Notes under the pieces: generated by a model
Told to the model about the DNA's origin: nothing
Seen by the model: only the letters and a program-made list of their open reading frames with translations
Database searches by the model: none
Shown here: positions 1 through 5,924 of the stretch, piece after piece
How the letters are laid out: every line of letters starts with the position of its first letter
Numbering within the stretch: the first letter of the stretch is position 1
Source: an uncultured Muribaculaceae bacterium
GTDB taxonomy: Bacteria > Bacteroidota > Bacteroidia > Bacteroidales > Muribaculaceae
Assembly (NCBI GenBank): GCA_910587075.1
Contig: CAJUKE010000047.1
Coordinates: forward strand, 1 to 7,109
Direction of reading: 5' to 3'
Length of the DNA stretch: 7,109 nucleotides
Translations under genes and position numbers: made by a program

Positions 1-52
1 TTGAAAACCGACGAGGGTCACACCTCCGGGGGTTCGAATCCCTCTCTTTCCG
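1..52 (+). tRNA. tRNA-Ser(UGA), 3' part only
   Basis: The window opens inside the anticodon loop. Base 1 is U33, bases 2-4 read TGA (serine UCA codons), and ACCGA at 7-11 is the 3' side of the anticodon stem. A long variable arm follows, with GAGG (13-16) pairing with CCTC (23-26), the mark of a class II tRNA such as tRNA-Ser. The T-arm has stem 28-32/40-44 and loop TTCGAAT at 33-39. The acceptor strand TCTTTCC is at 45-51 and the discriminator G at 52. CCA is not encoded (the next bases are CAG), which is common in Bacteroidetes. The 5' half lies outside the window. The serine identity rests on the anticodon and the variable arm together. Confidence 0.93.
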
Positions 53-56
53 CAGC

Positions 57-87
57 AAAAAGCAGCCCACCGTGGCTGCTTTTTTGC
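57..87 (+). terminator. Intrinsic terminator of the tRNA-Ser gene
   Basis: AGCAGCC (61-67) pairs perfectly with GGCTGCT (74-80) around the 6-nt loop CACCGT. The stem is preceded by an A run and followed by a T run (80-85), so the A/T flanks can also pair and extend the helix. It begins a few bases after the mature tRNA end, the expected place for a rho-independent terminator. Confidence 0.85.
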
Positions 88-110
88 GTAGGGAAGGGAG
101 GGACGAGAAC

Positions 111-208
111 CCGGGGGTTCGTTATCGCGTAGCGCTTTCGGAGCGTAGCGGAGAAAGACTCCCTCTCTTTCCGCAGCGAAAAAGCAGCCCCCAAGGCTGC
201 TTTTTTGC
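111..208 (+). repeat. Degenerate second copy of the tRNA-Ser 3' end plus its terminator
   Basis: CCGGGGGTTCG at 111-121 repeats 26-36 of the real tRNA, and CCCTCTCTTTCCGCAGC at 161-177 repeats 40-56. Between them the three T-loop bases AAT are replaced by 39 nt (122-160). That insert holds the direct repeat GCGTAGCG (127-134 and 143-150), so the copy cannot fold as a tRNA T-arm. The terminator is copied as well: AGCAGCC (183-189) and GGCTGCT (195-201) enclose loop CCCAA and are followed by a T run (201-206). The hairpin probably still works as a terminator. There is no anticodon arm, so this is a partial duplication and not a second tRNA. It could be the scar of an element that integrated at the tRNA 3' end, but no integrase is visible. 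Confidence 0.75.
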
Positions 209-229
209 GTAGGATGGGGTGGCGTGAAG

Positions 230-249
230 CCCACCGTGGCTGCTTTGTT
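230..249 (+). repeat. Third partial copy of the tRNA terminator (right half)
   Basis: Bases 230-249 match 66-85, the loop and right arm of the first terminator, except for a G interrupting the T run. The left arm AGCAGCC is missing, so no hairpin forms here. It is a decayed member of the repeat series 57-87, 179-208, 230-249 and 437-460. Confidence 0.6.
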
Positions 250-268
250 AGCTTTCTTAGTGGCACTT

Positions 269-374
269 GTGCAAGATCTCCGACCTTGCTTTTTATGCAC
301 GACCCCGACACCCCACCAACCGCGGCTACTGCCGCTTATGGTGAGGTTAACAATATGCAAGGTCTCCGACCTTG
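269..374 (+). repeat. 106-bp palindrome-bounded repeat, copy 1 (plus orientation)
   Basis: The unit starts with GTG and the slightly mutated palindrome CAAGATCTCCGACCTTG (272-288), followed by CTTTTT. It continues through a core containing CCCCACCAACCGCGG (311-325) and GCCGCTTATGG (331-341), and ends with the perfect palindrome CAAGGTCTCCGACCTTG (358-374). Each palindrome is a 7-bp stem with a 3-nt loop. The same unit occurs inverted at 485-590 with the same 106-nt length, and a truncated copy lies at 6997-7055. The layout (two identical palindromes around a semi-conserved core, intergenic, several copies) resembles REP/BIME elements or a small non-autonomous element; the sequence does not decide between them. 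No credible protein is encoded. Confidence 0.8.
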
Positions 375-436
375 GTCGACAATATTCCCAAAGACTGCTT
401 TGTTGGGGCGGGGGCGCGGTGCGGGCTGAGGACGGC

Positions 437-460
437 GGCTGCTTTTTTGCGTAGGGAAGG
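437..460 (+). repeat. Fourth partial copy of the tRNA terminator and its downstream flank
   Basis: These 24 bases are identical to 74-97: the right terminator arm, the T run and the GCGTAGGGAAGG flank. The left arm of the hairpin is missing. The copy lies in the 110-bp gap between the two inverted 106-bp repeats (375-484), whose only other visible content is a G-rich stretch around 403-440. Confidence 0.65.
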
Positions 461-484
461 GTGAGATGAGCTGATAGATCCGTA

Positions 485-590
485 CAAGGTCGGAGACCTT
501 GTACATTGGAAACCCCGCCATAAGCGGCGCACAACCGCGGTTGGTGGGGACCAATGCCGAAAGGGAAAAGCAAGGTCGGAGACCTTGCAC
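485..590 (-). repeat. 106-bp palindrome-bounded repeat, copy 2 (minus orientation)
   Basis: Read on the minus strand from 590, it gives GTG, the palindrome CAAGGTCTCCGACCTTG (587-571), CTTTTCCC, the core CCCCACCAACCGCGG (549-535), GCCGCTTATGG (526-516), and the second palindrome (501-485). The palindrome at 485-501 extends outward to 482-504, giving a perfect 10-bp stem with a 3-nt loop. With copy 1 it forms a large inverted repeat separated by 110 bp. Most differences from copy 1 lie between the first palindrome and the CCCCACCAACCGCGG motif, while both palindromes and the motif are kept. Confidence 0.8.
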
Positions 591-709
591 AACGATTAAG
601 GAGTTTCGCACACTGATATAATTCCCCTAAATCATTCGAAGCACTCACACCCCAACGGTGGCGGTCGCGACATTTATTGGGGGAAAGTGGCCAAAAGTGA
701 TAGCGGGGG

Positions 710-721
710 GAGGGGTGGAAA
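710..721 (+). repeat. 12-bp direct repeat, first copy
   Basis: GAGGGGTGGAAA occurs here and again, identically, at 859-870, both upstream of the susC-like gene and 149 bp apart. Two exact copies in one leader could be regulator binding sites. The G-rich composition makes chance a real alternative. Confidence 0.4.
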
Positions 722-753
722 GTCCGTTTCCGATAACTTAAATTATATAAATT

Positions 754-779
754 CGATTGTTGACGTATCCTCAACATCG
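754..779. promoter_or_regulatory. Bulged inverted repeat in the susC leader (possible operator or hairpin)
   Basis: CGAT (754-757) and GTTGA (759-763) pair with TCAAC (771-775) and ATCG (776-779). T758 is bulged and the 7-nt loop is CGTATCC. It lies about 190 bp upstream of the chosen susC start, and no T run follows, so it does not look like a terminator. A dyad operator for a transcription factor is possible. No regulator gene is in the window to match it. Confidence 0.35.
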
Positions 780-858
780 GTTTCAGATATTCGCTTACGC
801 CGCCTTTTCCGCTAAAAACCGAACCGACTATAAGCCTCAATATTAAAGGATATAGAAC

Positions 859-870
859 GAGGGGTGGAAA
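859..870 (+). repeat. 12-bp direct repeat, second copy
   Basis: Identical to 710-721 (GAGGGGTGGAAA). It lies about 60 bp upstream of the -7-like box at 932, a plausible distance for an activator site. This is inference from position only. Confidence 0.4.
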
Positions 871-931
871 ATTTAACAGCCCAATTAACGAGTTTTAACT
901 ACCTGCGGAGTTCTATCGGTGAAAAATTATC

Positions 932-939
932 TACATTTG
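932..939 (+). promoter_or_regulatory. Bacteroidetes -7 promoter box (TAnnTTTG) for the susC-susD operon
   Basis: TACATTTG matches the Bacteroidetes primary-sigma -7 consensus TAnnTTTG exactly. Transcription would start near 946, about 24 nt before the ATG at 970. I see no good TTTG or TTG -33 element at the usual distance, so the promoter may be weak alone or depend on an activator. Because the box lies inside the GTG-initiated extension of the open frame (from 919), a real promoter here would rule out translation from that GTG. Confidence 0.45.
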
Positions 940-969
940 TGCCCAAATACTAAACCCAGTCCATATACC

Positions 970-3966
970 ATGAACAAATTCAGGTTACTCTTTTTGATGA
1001 TGCTTTGGGTTTTACCGTGCGGGATATTCGCCGCATACGGACAAAGTGTCACAGGTACTGTGACCGACACGACCGGCGAGCCGGTGATCGGAGCCACAGT
1101 AATCGTCGAAAAATCTTCAGTCGGGACATCCACCGACATCGATGGCAACTTCTCATTGGCCGTCAAGCAACTTCCCGCGACAATCAAGGTTTCGTCTATC
1201 GGTTACGTCGCCAAATCAGTAAAGGTTGATTCCTACACCCACGTCAACATCGTGCTTGAGGACAACTCCGCCGCCCTCGACGAGGTTGTCGTTATCGGTT
1301 ACGGCGTAGTCCGCAAGGCCGACCTCGCCGGCTCCGTCTCCGTGATGGACAGCAAGTCGTTCCAGGCGCAGCCGGTGCTCGCCGTCGGCGACGCCATCCA
1401 GGGCCGCGTGTCGGGTGTCAACGTAATTCCCTCCGGCATCCCCGGCGGCAGCCCCAAAATCCGTATCCGCGGTTCCAACTCGATCAACAAGTCAAACGAA
1501 CCTCTCTATGTTGTCGACGGCATGGTACGCGAATCGGGTCTCGAAGGCCTTAACCCCGAGGACGTTGCCTCAATGCAGATCCTCAAGGACGCATCCTCGA
1601 CCGCCATCTACGGTTCGCGCGGTGCCAACGGCGTCGTGATCATCACCACAAAAACCGGCCACAAGGGCGAGAGCCACATCACCTTCGACGCCTCCTTCGG
1701 CTTCTCACAGGCAACCCACCTCCCCAAGCTGATGAGCGCCTCCGACTACGCCCGCACTCTTCTTGAATACTTCCCCGGTTCCTCCACAGGCCACGAGACC
1801 GAACTCCAGGAATATATCGACGGCACCAAGGAAGGCATCGACTGGAACGACGAGGTTTACCGCACAGGTATGTCGCAGAACTACAAACTCGTCTTCACCA
1901 AGGGCAACGAGGGGATGCAGACCTACATCTCCGCCGGCTATATGAAGGATAAGGGCGTTATCGAAAGCTCCGACTACGAGCGCTTCTCGTTCCGCGCCAA
2001 CATTAAGGCCGACCTCACCAAATGGCTGAACGTCAGCGCCGACGTTGACCTCTCCCATGGCAACGGCCACGGTCTCGGAGGCGTTTCGATGGGCATCGGC
2101 CCGATCTACGGCGCTTACACCTACTCCCCGACCATCGACCTCCGCAACGAGCGAGGCGAGTATAACACCGACCCCTACAACAGCTCGATGGCCAACCCCC
2201 CGATGTCGCAGATCCACGTTGACAACGAACGCCGCATGGACATCGTCAACGGCCGTATCGACCTCCGCTTCAACATCTGCAAGGGCCTGACCTTCACCAC
2301 CTCGAACGGTCTCGACTACAAGAACAGCTACTCCTACAGCATGGGTAACTCCAAGCAGTACCCCGGCGCCACCACCAGCATGGCCAACTCCAACAGCAAC
2401 CGTTGGCTGCTCCAGACCACCAACAACTTCACCTACATCGGCGACTGGGACAAGCACGCGCTGACCGCCACCGCCGTTTGGGAAGCCACCTCCGCCACCA
2501 CCCGCAATATGGGTATCGGCGGCACCAATCTCCTCACCGAATCGGTAGGCTGGTGGAACGTAGCCCTCGCCGAGAACAAGACCGCCAGCAACGGCTACTC
2601 CAAGTGGACCCTTATGTCGGCCGTGGCCCGCGCCATCTATAGCTACGACAACCGCTACATGGCAACCGTCACCTTCCGTGCCGACGGTTCCTCGCGCCTG
2701 CAGAACAACAAGTGGGCCTACTTCCCCTCCGTGGCCCTCGCCTGGACTATCTCCAACGAGAAGTTCATGCAGTCCATCACTCCCATCATGTCGTCCCTCA
2801 AACTCCGCGCCAGCTACGGTGTGATCGGCAACCAGGACATCTCCCCCTATGAGACCCTGACCCTGATGCAGCTCACCAACACCTACTACGGCAACACCAC
2901 CCCCACCCCCGGCGCGTGGACCAACAAGATGCCCACCCCCGACCTCAAGTGGGAGAAGACCCACCAGGTTGACGTAGGTATCGACGCCCAGTTCCTCAAC
3001 GGCCGCTTCGACCTCAGCCTCGACTGGTACTACAAGCGCACCACCGACGCCCTGCTGAACACCACTCCCCCGGCATACCTCTCACCCTCCGCTTACTATG
3101 TGAACGCCGGCGAGGTATCCAACACCGGTATCGACCTCTCGATCAACGCCACCATCATCCAGGGCCGCGACTGGAACTGGACCACCGGCATCCAGGGCTC
3201 TTGGATGAAGAACCGCGTAGAGAAGATGACCGCCCTCGAACCCGCCCTCTATTACACCGGCGCGTCGAACATCATGGACCGCCCCCTCATCGTGAAGGAG
3301 GGTGAACCCATCGGCTCGTTCGCCGGCTTCCGCTGGGCAGGTATCGACCAGCGCAAGACCATCACCCAGGCCGACGGCACCGTTGTCGACAACCCCACTT
3401 ACGGTTACGACACATATTACAAGAAGGACGGCTCCATCACCGCCACCCCCGTTGAGGAGGACCGCGCGATCCTCGGCAACTCCAACCCCGACTTCACCCT
3501 CGGCTGGAACAACACCATCACCTGGAAGAACTGGAGCCTCAACGTATTCTTCAATGGCTCGTTCGGCGCCCAGCGTCTCAACGTGCTCCGCTACGCTATG
3601 GAATCGCCGATGGGTAACTCCAAGGCCGTCACCGCCGAAGGGTGGCTCGACACCGTGGGCAAGACCAACGCCGACCCCCGCCTTGCGGGCAACCTCTGCT
3701 ACGGCGCTTCCGACAAATGGATCGAGGATGCCGACTACTTCCGCTTGGAAAACATCGCCCTCACCTACGACCTTCCCAAGAAGGTGGCCAAATTTGCCGA
3801 CCTCCGCTTCACCTTCTCCGTACAGAACGCGTTCACCATCACCGGCTACAAGGGCGTGAACCCCGCTTCGCTCTCCTTCGGCGGTGTTGAATGGCAGAAG
3901 GGTCTCGACTTCGGCTCGACCCCCGCGCCCCGCACCTACACCCTGGGCGTACGCTTCAATTTCTAA
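970..3966 (+). CDS. SusC/RagA-family TonB-linked outer-membrane transporter
   Basis: A 998-residue outer-membrane barrel that should import a ligand, usually an oligosaccharide, into the periplasm using TonB/ExbBD energy, with the neighbouring SusD as its lid. The signal peptide is residues 1-24, probably cleaved AYG/Q. A carboxypeptidase-regulatory-like beta-sandwich follows at about 26-98 (VTGTVTD, GATV, DGNFSL). The TonB-box-like DEVVVIGYG is at 104-112. The plug domain, about 115-230, carries the SusC hallmarks LYVVDG (179-184) and AIYGSRGANGVVIITTK (212-228). The rest is barrel, ending in the aromatic strand YTLGVRFNF. Length is normal for the family. No STN domain precedes the regulatory-like domain, so signalling to an anti-sigma factor is unlikely. 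The frame is open from GTG 919, but ATG 970 is preferred because the signal peptide starts there and a -7 box sits at 932. The first 100 or so codons use more A/T-ending codons than the rest. The ligand cannot be told from sequence. Confidence 0.96.
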   Translation: MNKFRLLFLMMLWVLPCGIFAAYGQSVTGTVTDTTGEPVIGATVIVEKSSVGTSTDIDGNFSLAVKQLPATIKVSSIGYVAKSVKVDSYTHVNIVLEDNSAALDEVVVIGYGVVRKADLAGSVSVMDSKSFQAQPVLAVGDAIQGRVSGVNVIPSGIPGGSPKIRIRGSNSINKSNEPLYVVDGMVRESGLEGLNPEDVASMQILKDASSTAIYGSRGANGVVIITTKTGHKGESHITFDASFGFSQATHLPKLMSASDYARTLLEYFPGSSTGHETELQEYIDGTKEGIDWNDEVYRTGMSQNYKLVFTKGNEGMQTYISAGYMKDKGVIESSDYERFSFRANIKADLTKWLNVSADVDLSHGNGHGLGGVSMGIGPIYGAYTYSPTIDLRNERGEYNTDPYNSSMANPPMSQIHVDNERRMDIVNGRIDLRFNICKGLTFTTSNGLDYKNSYSYSMGNSKQYPGATTSMANSNSNRWLLQTTNNFTYIGDWDKHALTATAVWEATSATTRNMGIGGTNLLTESVGWWNVALAENKTASNGYSKWTLMSAVARAIYSYDNRYMATVTFRADGSSRLQNNKWAYFPSVALAWTISNEKFMQSITPIMSSLKLRASYGVIGNQDISPYETLTLMQLTNTYYGNTTPTPGAWTNKMPTPDLKWEKTHQVDVGIDAQFLNGRFDLSLDWYYKRTTDALLNTTPPAYLSPSAYYVNAGEVSNTGIDLSINATIIQGRDWNWTTGIQGSWMKNRVEKMTALEPALYYTGASNIMDRPLIVKEGEPIGSFAGFRWAGIDQRKTITQADGTVVDNPTYGYDTYYKKDGSITATPVEEDRAILGNSNPDFTLGWNNTITWKNWSLNVFFNGSFGAQRLNVLRYAMESPMGNSKAVTAEGWLDTVGKTNADPRLAGNLCYGASDKWIEDADYFRLENIALTYDLPKKVAKFADLRFTFSVQNAFTITGYKGVNPASLSFGGVEWQKGLDFGSTPAPRTYTLGVRFNF

Positions 3967-3990
3967 CCCTCGTTTCTTCAAGTATTCACA

Positions 3991-5829
3991 ATGAATAAGT
4001 CAAAATATATCAAGGGAGCGGTCGCATTAGCTCTCACGCTCTCTGCCGGAGGGGTTCTCACCTCTTGCCAGGACTTCCTCGAAGAAGATCCCAAGGGCCA
4101 GCTGGTTGTGGAGAACTTCTTCCAGTCGGAAAACGACATCATCATGGCTATCAACGCCCTGTACTACGCCGTGCAGAGCTCCCAGCCTCACACCAACCCG
4201 TTCATTCCCGACTGCCAGGGTAGCGACATCGTGCCCCCGCAGAAGCCCAACGGCGCGCCCTACATCGCCTCCGACGGCTTCAACGTAACCTACGACTACA
4301 AGGGCGTGAAAGATCTCTGGAGCTTCCAATACCAGCTCATCCAGGCCTGCAACCTCATAATCGACAACACCGACAAGGCTGACGCCCCCGAGCTGACAAA
4401 GCGCATCGCCAAGGGTAACGCCTACTTCTGGCGTGCGTCGGCCTACTTCCGCCTCGTGCGCGTGTTCGGCCCGCTCCCCATCAACGCTCACAACACCCCC
4501 GACAACAACTCGACCCCCCTCAGCTCCGTAACCGACGTGTACGACCTCATCGAGAGCGACCTCAAGAACGCCGAGCTCCAGGACCTCCCCGCCGACTACT
4601 CCGGCATGCTCACCGACTACCCCTACAGCTTCGTTGGCAGCACCAACATCTGGATTACCAAACAGGCTGTTAAGTCGCTCTACTGCGCCGTCGCCATGAA
4701 TATGGCCGGCTACCCGCTCAACAAATCCGAATACTGGGCCATCGCCGCTGAAAAGGGCAAGGATGTCTACGACGGTTGCGAGAACGGCACCTATCCCAAC
4801 AAGATGGAGACCGAGTACAAGGACGTTTACAGCTACGGCAAAAACTTCTCCTCGGAAATGATCGTAGCCATCTCCTACTGGGACCGTCCGGGCCATATGA
4901 ACGGAAGCTCGCAGGTATCGCAGTTCCCCCGCTGCCACCGTTACGAGCAGCTCAACGAGGGTTGGGGCGACTTCCTCCCCGAACTCCGCTTCTGGGCTGA
5001 ATTCCCCGAAGGCCCCCGCAAGCGCGCCACCTTCGACCCCCAGATTTACTTCTACCGCACCGACGAGGACGGCAACAAGGTTATCATCGACTGGTGGGCT
5101 ACCTCCGACGGCGAAAAACGTCAGGAAAACGGCAGCAACGGCCTCATAAGCGTCTACCACCCGATGTTCTCCCCCTTCAGCATCAACGCCGACGAGAACA
5201 ACAACCTCATCGAAGCCCCCTACGACTACCGCCTCCCCCAGTCTACCCACCAGTCGGCACCGCAGACCACCCGCTACATCCGCGTTTCCGAGGTTTACCT
5301 CTGGTTCGCCGAGGCTGCAGCCCGCGCCGGAATGTACCAGGGTGATGCCGCCGCCGCCCTCAACAAGGTTATGGCCCGCGCTTACGACAACGTGCCCGCC
5401 GTTACCGACATCGCCGAACAGGCTTGGAAGGAACACGGCTACGAAGTCGCCGGTTATCCCCTCGCCCTCGTTTCAAAGCGTTCCGACGAATTCCGTATGG
5501 GCCGCCTCAAACAGGCTTGGCAGCAGCGCCGCGACGACGAGGAGAATCCCCCGGTTATCGTACCCGCAGGAACTGAGACAACATCCTATGCCCGCGTGAA
5601 CACCAACACTTCCGGCAGCGGCAAGCCCGTTTGGAAGACCGTGATGTTCAAGTACAACACCAAGGAGGATATCAAACTCTCGGAAAGCATCAAGGTTAAC
5701 CCCGTATGGGACGACAACGTCTGCATCTATCACGTTTACCCCCCGACGGAAACCGAAAAGAACCCCGGCATCAACGAGGCAGCCCGCGCCGCCTTCTCCG
5801 ATACCTTCGGCCCGATGCCTATTCAATAA
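3991..5829 (+). CDS. SusD/RagB-family nutrient-binding outer-membrane lipoprotein
   Basis: A 612-residue surface lipoprotein predicted to bind the imported ligand and cap the SusC channel encoded just upstream. The stop-to-start gap is 24 bp, so the two are almost certainly co-transcribed. The signal peptide ends in the lipobox LTSC with lipidated Cys26. The following QDFLEEDP is acidic, as in Bacteroidetes lipoproteins exported to the surface, and QDFLEEDP is itself a classic SusD N-terminus. Family signatures are ACNLIIDN (119-126), KGNAYFWRASAYFRLVRVFG (141-160), the TPR-type helix RYIRVSEVYLWFAEAAARAG (428-447), and SKRSDEFRMGRLKQAW (495-510) in place of the usual ERR-EF helix. The C-terminal YPPTETEKNPGI (583-594) is the usual SusD ending. 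At 612 residues it is on the longer side for the family; residues 515-550 look like an inserted loop. No Shine-Dalgarno is seen, normal for the phylum. Ligand unknown. Confidence 0.95.
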   Translation: MNKSKYIKGAVALALTLSAGGVLTSCQDFLEEDPKGQLVVENFFQSENDIIMAINALYYAVQSSQPHTNPFIPDCQGSDIVPPQKPNGAPYIASDGFNVTYDYKGVKDLWSFQYQLIQACNLIIDNTDKADAPELTKRIAKGNAYFWRASAYFRLVRVFGPLPINAHNTPDNNSTPLSSVTDVYDLIESDLKNAELQDLPADYSGMLTDYPYSFVGSTNIWITKQAVKSLYCAVAMNMAGYPLNKSEYWAIAAEKGKDVYDGCENGTYPNKMETEYKDVYSYGKNFSSEMIVAISYWDRPGHMNGSSQVSQFPRCHRYEQLNEGWGDFLPELRFWAEFPEGPRKRATFDPQIYFYRTDEDGNKVIIDWWATSDGEKRQENGSNGLISVYHPMFSPFSINADENNNLIEAPYDYRLPQSTHQSAPQTTRYIRVSEVYLWFAEAAARAGMYQGDAAAALNKVMARAYDNVPAVTDIAEQAWKEHGYEVAGYPLALVSKRSDEFRMGRLKQAWQQRRDDEENPPVIVPAGTETTSYARVNTNTSGSGKPVWKTVMFKYNTKEDIKLSESIKVNPVWDDNVCIYHVYPPTETEKNPGINEAARAAFSDTFGPMPIQ

Positions 5830-5839
5830 AACAAATCAC

Positions 5840-5873
5840 TCCGGCGGGCGACCATTCAAGCTCGCCCGCCGGA
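5840..5873 (+). terminator. Strong GC hairpin after susD (partial terminator or mRNA stabiliser)
   Basis: TCCGGCGGGCGA (5840-5851) pairs perfectly with TCGCCCGCCGGA (5862-5873), a 12-bp stem with a 10-nt loop, starting 11 nt after the susD-like stop codon. It is followed by TTAAAAAATC, not a T run, so it is not a textbook intrinsic terminator. It may cause partial termination or protect the susC-susD message from 3' decay, lowering expression of the gene at 5925 relative to susC-susD. Confidence 0.6.
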
Positions 5874-5924
5874 TTAAAAAATCCCTTAATAATCAACTTT
5901 CTTTAACCTCAATTTTCAGAACAA

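Larger units (their letters stand above)
591..918. other. Intergenic leader upstream of the susC-like gene
   Basis: No believable coding frame is seen on either strand. The stretch is AT-richer than the genes apart from a G-rich patch around 678-716. It contains a bulged hairpin (754-779) and a 12-bp direct repeat (710-721 and 859-870), listed separately. No regulator gene, tRNA or riboswitch fold was recognised. It is the likely site for control of the downstream uptake genes. Confidence 0.6.

Noticed and set aside
111..177. A second complete tRNA gene
   Set aside because: Only T-arm and acceptor fragments are present and the T-loop is broken by 39 nt; no D-arm or anticodon arm precedes it.
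269..590. CRISPR array
   Set aside because: The palindromic repeats are in mixed orientations, with irregular spacing and related, not unique, intervening sequence, and no cas gene is present.
205..611. Short open frames on both strands in the repeat region
   Set aside because: They are translations of the palindromic repeats and terminator copies (the same peptide fragments recur), without start context or any protein-like features.
741..755. Promoter at the AT-rich TATATAAATTCG stretch
   Set aside because: TAAATTCG differs from TAnnTTTG at one key base and no convincing -33 element is found upstream; the box at 932 is the better match.
1705..2964. Long open frame (419 codons) on the minus strand inside the susC-like gene
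   Set aside because: It overlaps a clear SusC gene. Its product is a low-complexity Gly/Val/Ala-rich sequence with no recognisable domain, as expected from the complement of a gene with C-ending codons.
2344..3622. Repeated GATGGGTAACTCCAAG-like string within susC (about 2341 and 3609)
   Set aside because: It encodes a short Met-Gly-Asn-Ser-Lys in both places and is explained by coding bias; no larger duplication surrounds it.
4027..5436. Long open frame (469 codons) on the minus strand inside the susD-like gene
   Set aside because: Same reason: Val/Gly/Glu-rich shadow translation without signal peptide or motif, lying fully within a convincing SusD gene.
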